Shown here in pieces: positions 28,441-36,591 of a DNA stretch of 64,000 nucleotides. Every line of letters starts with the position of its first letter. Within the stretch, counting starts at the first letter, position 1. Below the pieces are notes generated by a model. That model was not told where the DNA came from and made no database searches. It saw only the letters and a list, made by a program, of their open reading frames with translations. A program made the translations under genes and the position numbers. The stretch is from Bacteroidales bacterium (GTDB taxonomy: Bacteria > Bacteroidota > Bacteroidia > Bacteroidales > BM520). The stretch is from assembly GCA_031276035.1 (NCBI GenBank), contig JAISNV010000023.1:49979-113978 (forward strand), read 5' to 3'.

Positions 28441-29814
28441 TCAATTTACCTTCACTACCGCCGGGATCTGCCATCTCCCCGAGATAACATCTTCGGTGGG
28501 TCCATACATACGCAATATCATATAGAATTCCTCATCTGGCGCCGGTAACCAGTTGGACTCTTTATCTTTCCCGGGATGATCTTTTCGGATATATATCGTT
28601 AATGAACCGTCCCCGGCATACTTTACATCCGAAGAACTGTTAATAGCATAGCGGTTTATATCATTTGCTTTTAAATATCCTTTCTGTCCGTATATAGTCA
28701 GCGACCAGAAAAATTTTGCCTGCGGAAGCTGGCCTTCCCTGAAGCTAAGGGTATAACTATTCGCAGATCCATTGAACTTATCTCCGGAAATATCTACCCC
28801 ATCCACAAGATAAAGGGCTTCTTCGGGAGTATTCACGTAGATGTATTTCCACGCGGCGGCGGCATTGGTAAGATAATCCGTCCCCCATCTGCCGGCATTT
28901 TCGGGCGAAAATTGCCATCCATTGACCTCTTTTCCTATATGATCTGTTTTTGCCCTGATCTCAGCTTTTGCCTCGGCTGCCCCTTCTTCTATAGCCTTCC
29001 ATATTTTAGCAGGAAAATCGCTTTTACTGAACTTTTCCCTCACACCCAATCCGATAGATTCATATTTATCCATTAATTTTTTGTCAGACTCGTTCAAAAT
29101 CTGATACTGTATTATGTAATTAAACATATTGAAAAATCCTTCTACATCGCCTGTTTTGGCATCATATGATTTTGCCGTCCATTGGAGTGTATCTGCCGGA
29201 GGGGCTTGTGTCTGAGCAAATGAACTTAAGGGTGTAATTCTGAATTGCCTTCCAAGCATTAATGCCTCCTCATCTTCAGGTCCGTACACTTGTATACGTC
29301 CCAAGGCTAATACTACGGTAGCAGGTATCTTAATGACTGTATCAATACCGGCAGGCGTTTCACCATCCCAATCCGAACGGGCGACCATGTAATTACCCGG
29401 GCCATCTCCGGTAGCTAATTTGCTGATATAGTCAGGACAATTAGTAAATATATCAAGTAGCTGAATAAGAAAATCCCGTCCGTCTTTCATTTCCGGAACA
29501 GAAAATACCACAGGTTCATGACGGATATCAAGTACAGCCGGGCAATAATAGGTATCATTGTTAGGTGATACGACAGTAGTATCTGCCGGCGAAAACAACC
29601 TTGCTTCCACCCACATTGTATTCCAGACATTCTTACTATCGCCCACTATTTTCCAAATGGCTTTATTGTGTTCTACCGCAGGAAAAGCATATATATATGC
29701 TTCCTTGGCTAACGATTTGGCATGCTCCGGTGTCAATTCCGATTTCGGGCCACCACAAGAGATGAATACTAAATTTATTATAAAGAATGTCAATAGTTTT
29801 ATCCTGGTATTCAT
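28441..29814 (-). CDS. DUF1254/DUF1214 lipoprotein (downstream copy)
   Basis: 457 residues. Lipoprotein signal (LVFISC). The N-terminal DUF1254 domain includes EAYIYAFPAVEHNKAIW and VVSPNNDTYYCPAVLDI. The C-terminal DUF1214 domain includes SYTLSFREGQLPQAKFFWSL, YGQKGYL, INRYAINSSSDVKYAGDGSL and a final RMYGPTEDVISGRWQIPAV. These two domains occur together in exported proteins of unknown activity. It lies 31 bases upstream of the maturase and is a diverged paralogue of the next gene, sharing the SPNNDT and W-x-x-T-I-Y motifs. Confidence 0.88.
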   Translation of the reverse strand: MNTRIKLLTFFIINLVFISCGGPKSELTPEHAKSLAKEAYIYAFPAVEHNKAIWKIVGDSKNVWNTMWVEARLFSPADTTVVSPNNDTYYCPAVLDIRHEPVVFSVPEMKDGRDFLIQLLDIFTNCPDYISKLATGDGPGNYMVARSDWDGETPAGIDTVIKIPATVVLALGRIQVYGPEDEEALMLGRQFRITPLSSFAQTQAPPADTLQWTAKSYDAKTGDVEGFFNMFNYIIQYQILNESDKKLMDKYESIGLGVREKFSKSDFPAKIWKAIEEGAAEAKAEIRAKTDHIGKEVNGWQFSPENAGRWGTDYLTNAAAAWKYIYVNTPEEALYLVDGVDISGDKFNGSANSYTLSFREGQLPQAKFFWSLTIYGQKGYLKANDINRYAINSSSDVKYAGDGSLTIYIRKDHPGKDKESNWLPAPDEEFYMILRMYGPTEDVISGRWQIPAVVKVN

Positions 29815-29868
29815 ATATTTTATTTATTTAAATTTTTATAGTAATTCTTGTTTTTTATATTTGTGTAT

Positions 29869-31263
29869 TTATTTCACTTCTTTTGGGAATGGCTGTTGCC
29901 ATGTACCGTTCGTAATATCCGTTCCCGGCCCATATAAGCGGATTATGCAGTTGAAGGGGCCTTGTGCAGGAACAGGCAGCCAGTTTCCTTCTTTCGCCTT
30001 TCCGGGTGAAACGGATTGCAGATAGATATCGAGACTTCCGTCCGCATTGTATTTCAGGTCTTCAGACCTATCCCCGATAGAGTATCGATCAATAGGATTT
30101 TGTACCAGTGAACGGTTGGGCAGATTGTATATAGTTATACTCCAAAAATACTCTACATGAGGTATTTGACCTTTCGTGAAATGCAGTATGTATTTCTTAT
30201 CCCCTGTCAGCGGGTGATTATCTATATCGTTTGAACCGCCCACATATACGGCTTCTTCTTTTGTATTGCCATATATTCCAACGGCAGCTGCCGTTGCTCT
30301 GGCGAGGTAGTCATTTCTGAGGTCGCTTCTGGTCCCAAACAAGTTCATCGAATTTTCGATATGTGCAATACTATCTTTCAAAGCTGTTTTTCCATCTTTT
30401 ATACCTTCCCTGATAGCTTCCAGCACTTCTTTAGAGTATAGGGTTGTGTCTAACGGTTGTCCCGGAATAATACCTATCCGGGCAAATCTCGATCTCAGTT
30501 CTTTTTCCGAAGGGTGCATTGAGGTATATTGAAGTAATATATTCAATATGTTTATAAAAGATACATTCATATAATCGGGTTCGCTCCACACCGGCAATGG
30601 CAATTTATACGATTTATGCGTAGGAGTTTGTATCCCTGAAAATTCGTGAAGCGGCATCAGATTATATTGTTTTTGGATTTTTTCCACCGTTGGCATGTCG
30701 TTTTCGTTCTTTAACTCCGTACGTCCTAATATACACACCAGATTAGTTTCACAACGGAACACGGAATCCACGCCTGCGGGTTTATTGCCTTTCCAATCGG
30801 GGCCTGCAATTAAATATCGGCCGGCTCCATTGCCCGTGGAACGGGAACCGACATAGGCAAAGTTATACGTGTAAAGATCTATCAGCTGCATCACATAGTA
30901 GCGATCGGCAGGTATGGCCGGAACTTCAAGTATAACAGGTTCATCCGAAAGGTCGAGTATGCCCCATGAATATGGGGTGTCGTTATTAGGGGATACGATG
31001 GTTGTGTCTTCGTAGGTAAACATTTTCGTATAATTCTTGAATCGGTTGAACCCACCTGCATAGTCCGGAGAATTCTTATCCATAGCATAATGATAAATGC
31101 TCTTGTAGTTATAAAACATCGAATATCCGTATATCCAGGCTTCTTTCGTAATAACACGTGCACTATCCGGAGACGAAGTAATATTCGATCCCGGCACTTT
31201 TGTGCTTTGTTTGCATGAACTCAGCAGGCAAGGGAGAATAAGTATTAAAATTACCTTTTTCAT
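29869..31263 (-). CDS. DUF1254/DUF1214 lipoprotein (upstream copy)
   Basis: 464 residues. Lipoprotein signal (CLLSSC, Cys near 17). DUF1254 (EAWIYGYSMFYNYKSIYHYA, TIVSPNNDTPYSWGILDLSD) is followed by DUF1214 (KKYILHFTKGQIPHVEYFWS, NPIDRYSIGDRSEDLKYNAD, RLYGPGTDITNGTWQQPF). Same fold order as its neighbour but clearly diverged, so an old duplication rather than a recent copy. Probably periplasmic or outer-membrane-anchored and part of the sulfatase cluster's substrate handling. No catalytic residues are established for the family. Confidence 0.88.
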   Translation of the reverse strand: MKKVILILILPCLLSSCKQSTKVPGSNITSSPDSARVITKEAWIYGYSMFYNYKSIYHYAMDKNSPDYAGGFNRFKNYTKMFTYEDTTIVSPNNDTPYSWGILDLSDEPVILEVPAIPADRYYVMQLIDLYTYNFAYVGSRSTGNGAGRYLIAGPDWKGNKPAGVDSVFRCETNLVCILGRTELKNENDMPTVEKIQKQYNLMPLHEFSGIQTPTHKSYKLPLPVWSEPDYMNVSFINILNILLQYTSMHPSEKELRSRFARIGIIPGQPLDTTLYSKEVLEAIREGIKDGKTALKDSIAHIENSMNLFGTRSDLRNDYLARATAAAVGIYGNTKEEAVYVGGSNDIDNHPLTGDKKYILHFTKGQIPHVEYFWSITIYNLPNRSLVQNPIDRYSIGDRSEDLKYNADGSLDIYLQSVSPGKAKEGNWLPVPAQGPFNCIIRLYGPGTDITNGTWQQPFPKEVK

Positions 31264-31326
31264 ATTATAATGGTTTAAATTATGGTTGTGTATGATTTAT
31301 GAAAAATATCCGTATTATACTCCGGT

Positions 31327-32103
31327 TTAAAATTGTGTATTAACACCAATAAAAGTCTGAAATCTGGTCTGTCCTTCGCCTTTTGCCAAAACCGAAAATT
31401 GAGGTTCGACAAAAATATTAAGAACTACTTTTTTCACCATGACAACTTTGCCTATACCTAATCCGAGCGGGATATTGTAATTTTGGTTTTCGAAATTGAA
31501 TGACCATACACCTGTGCTGCGCAAATATGTCCCCTTTCCTAGTTGTAGAATTCCGAATAATTGCACGGTCAACATATTGACATCGGCCACTGATTTTTTA
31601 CCTGCAAATGATGCCTGCCATTGAAGCAAAGCTCCGGATTGAAGAATTGGATTCCTTGAGAAGAAAATCATGGCGGCAGCTCCGGCTTGCCATTTATTAG
31701 AAGATAAATCATTTGTTCCTGTCGGGAATGTAATTAAGGGACCAAATCCGACTTTAATCCCATTCATATCAAAAGTGCAGATTCCGAACAGATTAAAGTC
31801 TCCTAATCCTGATCTGGGACTACTTCCCGGCGCCCAGCTTGTTATTAGAGGTAGCGTGCCCCGTATAAGGAATCTCCCAATGGGCTGCCCATAACGCAAC
31901 ATCAGCATATTTTGTCCTACACCTGAATGCCCATATACATTATTAACAATATAATTATGCAGGTTGATTGCCTTGCTTTGTGCTAAAGGGTCATTGGCCT
32001 TTTTTAAAGTTTCATCGTCTAAATTTGTCTGCTGTGCGAATATACTTCCAATCGCAATCACACTAAGCAGGAGAATTAAAGCTACTTTTACGGTTACTCT
32101 CAT
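31327..32103 (-). CDS. Outer-membrane transporter-like barrel protein
   Basis: 258 residues with signal peptide (LLLSVIAIGSIFAQ). The rest is a beta-barrel pattern resembling the 'Phenol_MetA_deg/putative transporter' or 'neuromedin U' proteins: GQPIGRFLIRGTLPL, KVGFGPLITFPTGTNDL, YNIPLGLGIGKVV, LNIFVEPQFSVLAKGEGQT, ending FIGVNTQF. First gene of the sulfatase cluster. It may let a hydrophobic substrate cross the outer membrane, an inference from family and context. Confidence 0.75.
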   Translation of the reverse strand: MRVTVKVALILLLSVIAIGSIFAQQTNLDDETLKKANDPLAQSKAINLHNYIVNNVYGHSGVGQNMLMLRYGQPIGRFLIRGTLPLITSWAPGSSPRSGLGDFNLFGICTFDMNGIKVGFGPLITFPTGTNDLSSNKWQAGAAAMIFFSRNPILQSGALLQWQASFAGKKSVADVNMLTVQLFGILQLGKGTYLRSTGVWSFNFENQNYNIPLGLGIGKVVMVKKVVLNIFVEPQFSVLAKGEGQTRFQTFIGVNTQF

Positions 32104-32195
32104 TATTGATTTTAATTATGGTTTAACAAGATTTTACTTACGAAAAAATCGGAATTGCTTTTTGGATACGTTTCTCAAAGTTCTGATATTTTCTG

Positions 32196-32203
32196 CAAAA
32201 CTA
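32196..32203 (-). promoter_or_regulatory. -7 box for the sulfatase cluster
   Basis: Minus strand TAGTTTTG (TAnnTTTG), 92 bases before the barrel gene's ATG. No good -33 box is visible at the usual distance, which would fit a promoter needing an activator. Confidence 0.45.
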
Positions 32204-32244
32204 TAGAAAAGCCACAAAAGAGGGAGTGTTGAATCGTCAAAATA

Positions 32245-32312
32245 TTATATGACAAATCGTAATTTATTTACTTTTTTATATGACAGAAAATAATTTATAT
32301 GCCAAATCGTAA
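32245..32312. promoter_or_regulatory. Three direct repeats between the sulfatase cluster and its facing regulators
   Basis: Copies of TTATATGACAAATCGTAA stand at 32245-32262 (exact), 32276-32293 (second half diverged, AGAAAATAA) and 32295-32312 (one change, GCC for GAC). They lie just upstream of both divergent promoters. They look like operators for the AraC-type regulators encoded next door. Confidence 0.6.
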
Positions 32313-32333
32313 AAAGAATAATTTAACTCCTTC

Positions 32334-32366
32334 TTTGTCAAATTTAACATATTTATCTTACTTTTG
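32334..32366 (+). promoter_or_regulatory. Full Bacteroidetes promoter for the AraC-type pair
   Basis: TTTG at 32334-32337, 21-base spacer, TACTTTTG at 32359-32366. It ends 4 bases before the ATG at 32371, so the mRNA would be leaderless or nearly so. The promoter lies inside the longer frame starting at 32299, which argues against that start. Confidence 0.65.
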
Positions 32367-32370
32367 TATC

Positions 32371-33561
32371 ATGAGTAGTTTTTTATTATATCTAAACGCC
32401 ATAACCACACTAATTCCTGTTTTTTCGGCATTGTCTTGCGGAATAATGATAAGCCTCTCTATTGGTGATAGCCTTTCGTTAGAAGAAAAAAAGTTAAAGA
32501 GCATTGTTGCATTTTATTTTGGATTAGCTGCAATAGGATGGTTTACTACATTTTGTTATGGGTATTATCCGAAAGTTTTCGTTTTTTTGAATGTTCCCTG
32601 TATGCTTACATTCACATTAATACCTGTATTATTTTATCGTATCATTTATTTCTTGACCCATTTGGAGCAGAAAGATCGCTTTTCATTACTGCATTACCTT
32701 ATACCTGCTATCCTCACGATTGTGTTGTTAGTGTGGTCATTTTTTGTTCCGTTCGATATACAACTTGAGATAGTGAACGGCAAAGGACTTGTGATCCCTG
32801 CCGGATATGAAACATATACAAAGTTGTTTACTTCAAAACCGGCACTGCGGGCTTTATTCGGGATCATATATTATGCGATGATCATATTGTTGCTTGTTCG
32901 TTACTACAAAAAAGCATGTGCCCCCAAAAGTTTGGTAAGAAAACCGGCAAAATGGGTGTTTTTCTTGGTCGGCATTTCAGTGGCGTCAATGCTTTCTTCC
33001 ATGCTTCCTACGTTTACGCCACGGAGTGTGATATTCACTTCTGTATGGACATTTATTGCTGCTATCGGGATTGCTACGCAGCACATTTTACTGACTTATC
33101 ATATTATACGGCGTAAATATATGCTTTATTTAATCTACCCGGAAGCCTCCCAGGTAAGAAATAGGCAAGTACAGAAAGAAAAAACGGATCATCCCACTCG
33201 CAGGCATCATTCCGGAAAAATAACACAACAGAAATTTAACGCTTATCTTCAAAAAGAAAAACCATATCTCAGATCCGATTTCAGAATAACCGAATTAGTA
33301 GATGTTTTTGATGTGAACCGCAGTGAAATATCCGGGTTTATAAACGAAGAATACGGCATGAATTTCAATGCTTATATAAATCAATGGCGGCTTAAGGAGA
33401 TGAAACGTTTGGCCGCACTTCCATCAAATAGAGATCAGAATGTAAATACTTATGTTACAAAAGCCGGATTTAATGATTTGAGGCAATACTACAGAGTGCT
33501 GAGCCGGGAGCGTTACAGAGAAAATGATATGACTAAAATTAACGAGCTTACAAAGAAATGA
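32371..33561 (+). CDS. Membrane-anchored AraC-family regulator (first of pair)
   Basis: About 396 residues from ATG 32371; an upstream ATG (32299) is rejected because the promoter and operator repeat lie between them. The N-terminal half has six or seven membrane helices (for example LLYLNAITTLIPVF, LHYLIPAILTIVLLVWSFF, ALFGIIYYAMIILLLV, FIAAIGIATQHILLTYHII). After a basic linker comes an AraC-type DNA-binding domain (KPYLRSDFRITELVDVFDVN, RSEISGFINEEYGMNFNAYI, then a diverged second HTH GFNDLRQYYRVL). Divergent from the sulfatase cluster and a likely controller of it. Its last 4 bases overlap the next gene. Confidence 0.82.
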   Translation: MSSFLLYLNAITTLIPVFSALSCGIMISLSIGDSLSLEEKKLKSIVAFYFGLAAIGWFTTFCYGYYPKVFVFLNVPCMLTFTLIPVLFYRIIYFLTHLEQKDRFSLLHYLIPAILTIVLLVWSFFVPFDIQLEIVNGKGLVIPAGYETYTKLFTSKPALRALFGIIYYAMIILLLVRYYKKACAPKSLVRKPAKWVFFLVGISVASMLSSMLPTFTPRSVIFTSVWTFIAAIGIATQHILLTYHIIRRKYMLYLIYPEASQVRNRQVQKEKTDHPTRRHHSGKITQQKFNAYLQKEKPYLRSDFRITELVDVFDVNRSEISGFINEEYGMNFNAYINQWRLKEMKRLAALPSNRDQNVNTYVTKAGFNDLRQYYRVLSRERYRENDMTKINELTKK

Positions 33562-34694
33562 TAAACATTGAAATAATACAGGCGATTGCTTTTTCCGCAC
33601 CCATGTTCTCAGCTTTAGTATGCCTTATATTCATGTTATTATATTATCATAATAGTACCGGAATTTCTACACGAAAACTTACTCTATTGATGATATTCAC
33701 TTACATAATGGCATTTTTCTGCTGGTTTGGCATTATACTCTATGTAATGGATTATGACGCATTTGTACGGTTTAATACTTTTTTCTTTCTGGCTCTGATG
33801 TTAGACCAGGTATTGTTATATCATTTTATGTTTATTATTACCGGAACAGGAAACAAACGCAGGTTTAATACTATTCATTATATTGTACCTGTTATACTTG
33901 CGGTTATTATGGGGGTATGGTCGCTTCTGACACCTTATGAGGTGCAATATTATATTGTAGAAAGCCGTGGGGAAAATGCTCCCGGCTATCTGTGGTATTC
34001 ACGTTTCTTTTCTTCCACAGTCCCAATATTTATCATATACAATATAATATACCCTATTGCCGGTTTTTACCGTATACGCGTATATCGTCGTGAGGTAGTA
34101 AATTATTCAGCTGATGAATACCGCACCTCCGTAGGTTGGCTTTATATGTTGGTATTTCTTATATTATTAACTCTTCCGTTGGCATCTGGTGTGCTTTTCG
34201 TTCATAAAAGTATCTTTTTTAATTCTACACTTACTATTATAGGTGCTTTATTGCCGATATTTCAATATGTAATTATCTGTTACAATCTTATATCGGGTAA
34301 CTATGTGATCATAGATATAGACCCCGCCCCACCTATAGGGGAAATAGTCGAAAGCGAAACAAGCCTACTCAACCGCAAACGATTCGAACAATATATATAT
34401 AATAAAAAACCATACAAAAATTCCAAGTTGAGAATTATTGATGTTGCTGCCGACTTGTGTACTAACCGTAGTTATGTGTCAGCATTCATAAATAAAGAAT
34501 ACGGCATGAATTTTAGCCGTTATATCAATCTCCGGAGATTGGAGGAACTTGACAATCTTCGATTATTACCGGAAAACTCTAAAAGCAGTGGTTTGGAGTT
34601 GGTATTAATGGCCGGATTCAGTGGTTATCGAAGTTATCTACGTGTAAAAAAAGATGAAAACCAAAAATCAATATTAAGTAAAACAATCGGATAG
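33558..34694 (+). CDS. Membrane-anchored AraC-family regulator (second of pair)
   Basis: 378 residues, the same architecture as the preceding gene: about seven membrane helices (AIAFSAPMFSALVCLIFMLL, LTLLMIFTYIMAFFCWFGII, IVPVILAVIMGVWSLL and others) followed by an AraC-type domain (KPYKNSKLRIIDVAADLCTN, RSYVSAFINKEYGMNFSRYI, GFSGYRSYLRV). The 4-base overlap (ATGA) implies coupled translation, and the two may form a heteromeric sensor. The signal is unknown; a hydrophobic or periplasmic cue would suit the membrane part. Confidence 0.82.
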   Translation: MINIEIIQAIAFSAPMFSALVCLIFMLLYYHNSTGISTRKLTLLMIFTYIMAFFCWFGIILYVMDYDAFVRFNTFFFLALMLDQVLLYHFMFIITGTGNKRRFNTIHYIVPVILAVIMGVWSLLTPYEVQYYIVESRGENAPGYLWYSRFFSSTVPIFIIYNIIYPIAGFYRIRVYRREVVNYSADEYRTSVGWLYMLVFLILLTLPLASGVLFVHKSIFFNSTLTIIGALLPIFQYVIICYNLISGNYVIIDIDPAPPIGEIVESETSLLNRKRFEQYIYNKKPYKNSKLRIIDVAADLCTNRSYVSAFINKEYGMNFSRYINLRRLEELDNLRLLPENSKSSGLELVLMAGFSGYRSYLRVKKDENQKSILSKTIG

Positions 34695-34795
34695 CAGGGT
34701 AGTTGTTTTGTTAATCAAAGATAGGCTATAAATATATGTTTAAGAGTTTTACAAAGTAAATTTACTTCGTTAAAGATGAAATATATGGAGGAAAA

Positions 34796-34820
34796 GTTTC
34801 AAAATCCTGCCTCTCCGCTT
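34796..34820 (+). repeat. Degenerate tRNA-Ser 3' end (possible attachment-site remnant)
   Basis: Twenty of 25 bases match the T-arm and acceptor end of tRNA-Ser(CGA) at 17486-17510; the last 15 differ at one position (CCTGCCTCTCCGCTT versus CCTGTCTCTCCGCTT). No full tRNA fold precedes it. It could be the far junction of a 17-kb island inserted at the tRNA, or a remnant of another tRNA-Ser. No integrase gene lies between. Confidence 0.45.
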
Positions 34821-34836
34821 AGAAAAGAATCAACTC

Positions 34837-34953
34837 CACCCTTCCATTCCTCCAAATCGACCTTTGTATTTACTAAAATGCAGCCTTGCTTTTGGTAAAA
34901 TGGAAGGGTGCTTTTTAAATTTGCTCCTTTGTATTTTTGAAAAGCAAGGGTGC
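34837..34953. repeat. Interlocking inverted and direct repeats in a gene-free stretch
   Basis: CACCCTTCCATT (34837-34848) pairs perfectly with AATGGAAGGGTG (34899-34910). GCAGCCTTGCTTTT (34880-34893) pairs with AAAAGCAAGGGTGC (34940-34953, one mismatch). CCTTTGTATTT occurs directly repeated at 34861-34871 and 34926-34936. The minus strand also carries a ~57-codon stop-free frame ending at 34799. It may be a structured RNA or a small repeat element; no gene is claimed. Confidence 0.5.
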
Positions 34954-35006
34954 ATTTGCCTGTGTGTAGAATTTCTTTTGGGCCACCCTAAGCTGAGGGG
35001 TTAACT

Positions 35007-35044
35007 TTATGCGGTATTACATAACTTACCGCATAAGTTTTTTT
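35007..35044 (+). terminator. Terminator-like hairpin downstream of the AraC pair
   Basis: A perfect 10-bp inverted repeat (TTATGCGGTA 35007-35016, TACCGCATAA 35027-35036) is followed by GTTTTTTT. It could end transcripts coming from the left. Confidence 0.75.
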
Positions 35045-35060
35045 AAAGAAAATACCTCCA

Positions 35061-35095
35061 TATAAAAAGGGGGAAGGTATATAAACTTCCCCCTT
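35061..35095 (-). terminator. Terminator of the AraC/GyrI-like gene
   Basis: A perfect 10-bp stem (35067-35076 with 35086-35095; five C then CTT) lies 10 bases past the stop of the minus-strand gene and is followed on that strand by a T-rich tract. Confidence 0.8.
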
Positions 35096-35104
35096 AAGGT
35101 TGTT

Positions 35105-36052
35105 CTACAACGGTTTTACCGGAATACAGATATCCACAATGTGTTTCTGCTCGGGATGAGTGGTGTAATCGTTGTGATAGAGTTCGTATGTACAACCGTC
35201 GCCTTGCTGGTAACCGCTATCCACAAACCAGTTGCACATTGAGTTCCAGGCTTTTTCAAAATCGGCAAAACCAAGCTCGAAATGTCCGACTGCATACTTT
35301 CCGCCCGGAATTGTGAGTTTGCCTATTTCGCCATCCACTTTTACATCTTCTTCGATAATGATACAGGCACTCTGACGAACTTTCTCCGTCTCAGTAACGG
35401 TAGGGTCATCGTGAATTACCGATGCGCTTTTACTGATATTCGGTGTGTAAAGTCCGCGAGGGTAAGCCCATTTGAATAACTTTCCATATGCTTCTCCAAT
35501 TTTATTGAACGCTCCGATGTGGCGCACATACACTGCCTTCATTTCAGGCATTTCTTTAACTTCAATGTTTGATTTCATAAAATAAAATTGATTTGAATTA
35601 ACGATGCAAAGGTCGGTACTCTCGCTCAGACCGCTTTTCAAATTCTTGCGAAGCATTTGTCCATTCTTGCTAAACAACTTACCGTTCTGCGAATAAACTG
35701 GTTTATCGACTTTACTGAATTGGCTGGGTGTTATGCCGAAATACTTTTTAAAGGTTCGACTGAATAAGGAAATGCTTCCGAAGCCACAGTCATAAGCTAT
35801 TTCGGTAATTGATGCGGGATTTTCTTCGCGCAGTTTCCAAGCAGCTTTCTCCACCCGCAGACGTTGAATGTAGTTAATGGGCGTTTCGCCGATAAGAAAA
35901 GTAAATATCCTATGAAAATGGAAAGGTGAGAAATTGGCAATATCTGCAATTACTTTCAGCTCTAAAGAGTTGTCAAGATTTTGATCTATGTAATCCATTA
36001 CCCTATTGATTCGTGAACGGTATTCTATTCGACTTCTTTCTTGTATATTCAT
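35105..36052 (-). CDS. AraC-family regulator with GyrI-like effector domain
   Basis: 315 residues. An N-terminal AraC double HTH (about 15-118: LELKVIADIANFSPFHFHRI, ITEIAYDCGFGSISLFSRTF, KKYFGITPSQF) is joined to a C-terminal GyrI/SOUL-like ligand-binding domain (about 157-315: VKEMPEMKAVYVRHIGAF, GKLTIPGGKYAVGHFELG, CTYELYHND). This is the Rob/SoxS-like multidrug-sensing layout, where the GyrI part binds drug-like cations. First of a set of small accessory genes and probably autoregulated. Confidence 0.9.
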   Translation of the reverse strand: MNIQERSRIEYRSRINRVMDYIDQNLDNSLELKVIADIANFSPFHFHRIFTFLIGETPINYIQRLRVEKAAWKLREENPASITEIAYDCGFGSISLFSRTFKKYFGITPSQFSKVDKPVYSQNGKLFSKNGQMLRKNLKSGLSESTDLCIVNSNQFYFMKSNIEVKEMPEMKAVYVRHIGAFNKIGEAYGKLFKWAYPRGLYTPNISKSASVIHDDPTVTETEKVRQSACIIIEEDVKVDGEIGKLTIPGGKYAVGHFELGFADFEKAWNSMCNWFVDSGYQQGDGCTYELYHNDYTTHPEQKHIVDICIPVKPL

Positions 36053-36058
36053 AATTTA

Positions 36059-36066
36059 CAAAGATA
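36059..36066 (-). promoter_or_regulatory. -7 box for the AraC/GyrI-like gene
   Basis: Minus strand TATCTTTG (TAnnTTTG), 6 bases before the ATG at 36052, implying an almost leaderless transcript. Confidence 0.45.
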
Positions 36067-36072
36067 TACCCA

Positions 36073-36591
36073 TCAAGGGGAATAGATTGTTCTATTCTTG
36101 CTAAGTTGAAGTAACATAATAAAATCTTCTTCATTCTCATCAATTATCTTAAAACCCAGCCGTTCATATAAACGAATAGCCGGATTTCCTTTGGTGATGC
36201 TCAAAGAAACCTGCCGATAGCCTTTCTCTTTCATCAACGCTATCATTTTGTTCATCATCCGAGTACCCAATCCTTGATTGCGGTATTGTTCGAAAATGGC
36301 AATTGCAATTTCGGGTGTAAGTTTGTCGATATAGCCGCAGCCTTTCGGTTCTCCTCGAAATGTCCTTATCCAAACCGCACCCACAGGCTTGTCATTAAGC
36401 AAGGCGAGCAAGCAGCGGTCGTCTTTTTCCGCGCCCCAGTTATCCCAATAAACCCTGACTTGCGGGTAGTAGATTACTTCTCTCGGATAAGGATTCGTCG
36501 GGTCGGGGTGGTAAATGGCTTCATACATGAAGTCTTCCATTAAGGAATATTCAGAGGGACGAATCCCTCTGAACATTGCATTTATACTCAT
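36073..36591 (-). CDS. GNAT-family N-acetyltransferase
   Basis: 172 residues. GNAT fold with acetyl-CoA loop Q-x-x-G-x-G-T ([20 protein letters not shown]) and the C-terminal [17 protein letters not shown] signature. Substrate not predictable; close relatives acetylate small amines or protein N-termini. It shares a 4-base overlap with the upstream methyltransferase gene, so the two are co-translated. Confidence 0.85.
   Translation of the reverse strand: MSINAMFRGIRPSEYSLMEDFMYEAIYHPDPTNPYPREVIYYPQVRVYWDNWGAEKDDRCLLALLNDKPVGAVWIRTFRGEPKGCGYIDKLTPEIAIAIFEQYRNQGLGTRMMNKMIALMKEKGYRQVSLSITKGNPAIRLYERLGFKIIDENEEDFIMLLQLSKNRTIYSP

Noticed and set aside
32299..32370. Longer N-terminus for the first AraC regulator
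   Set aside because: A full -33/-7 promoter and an operator repeat lie within this stretch.
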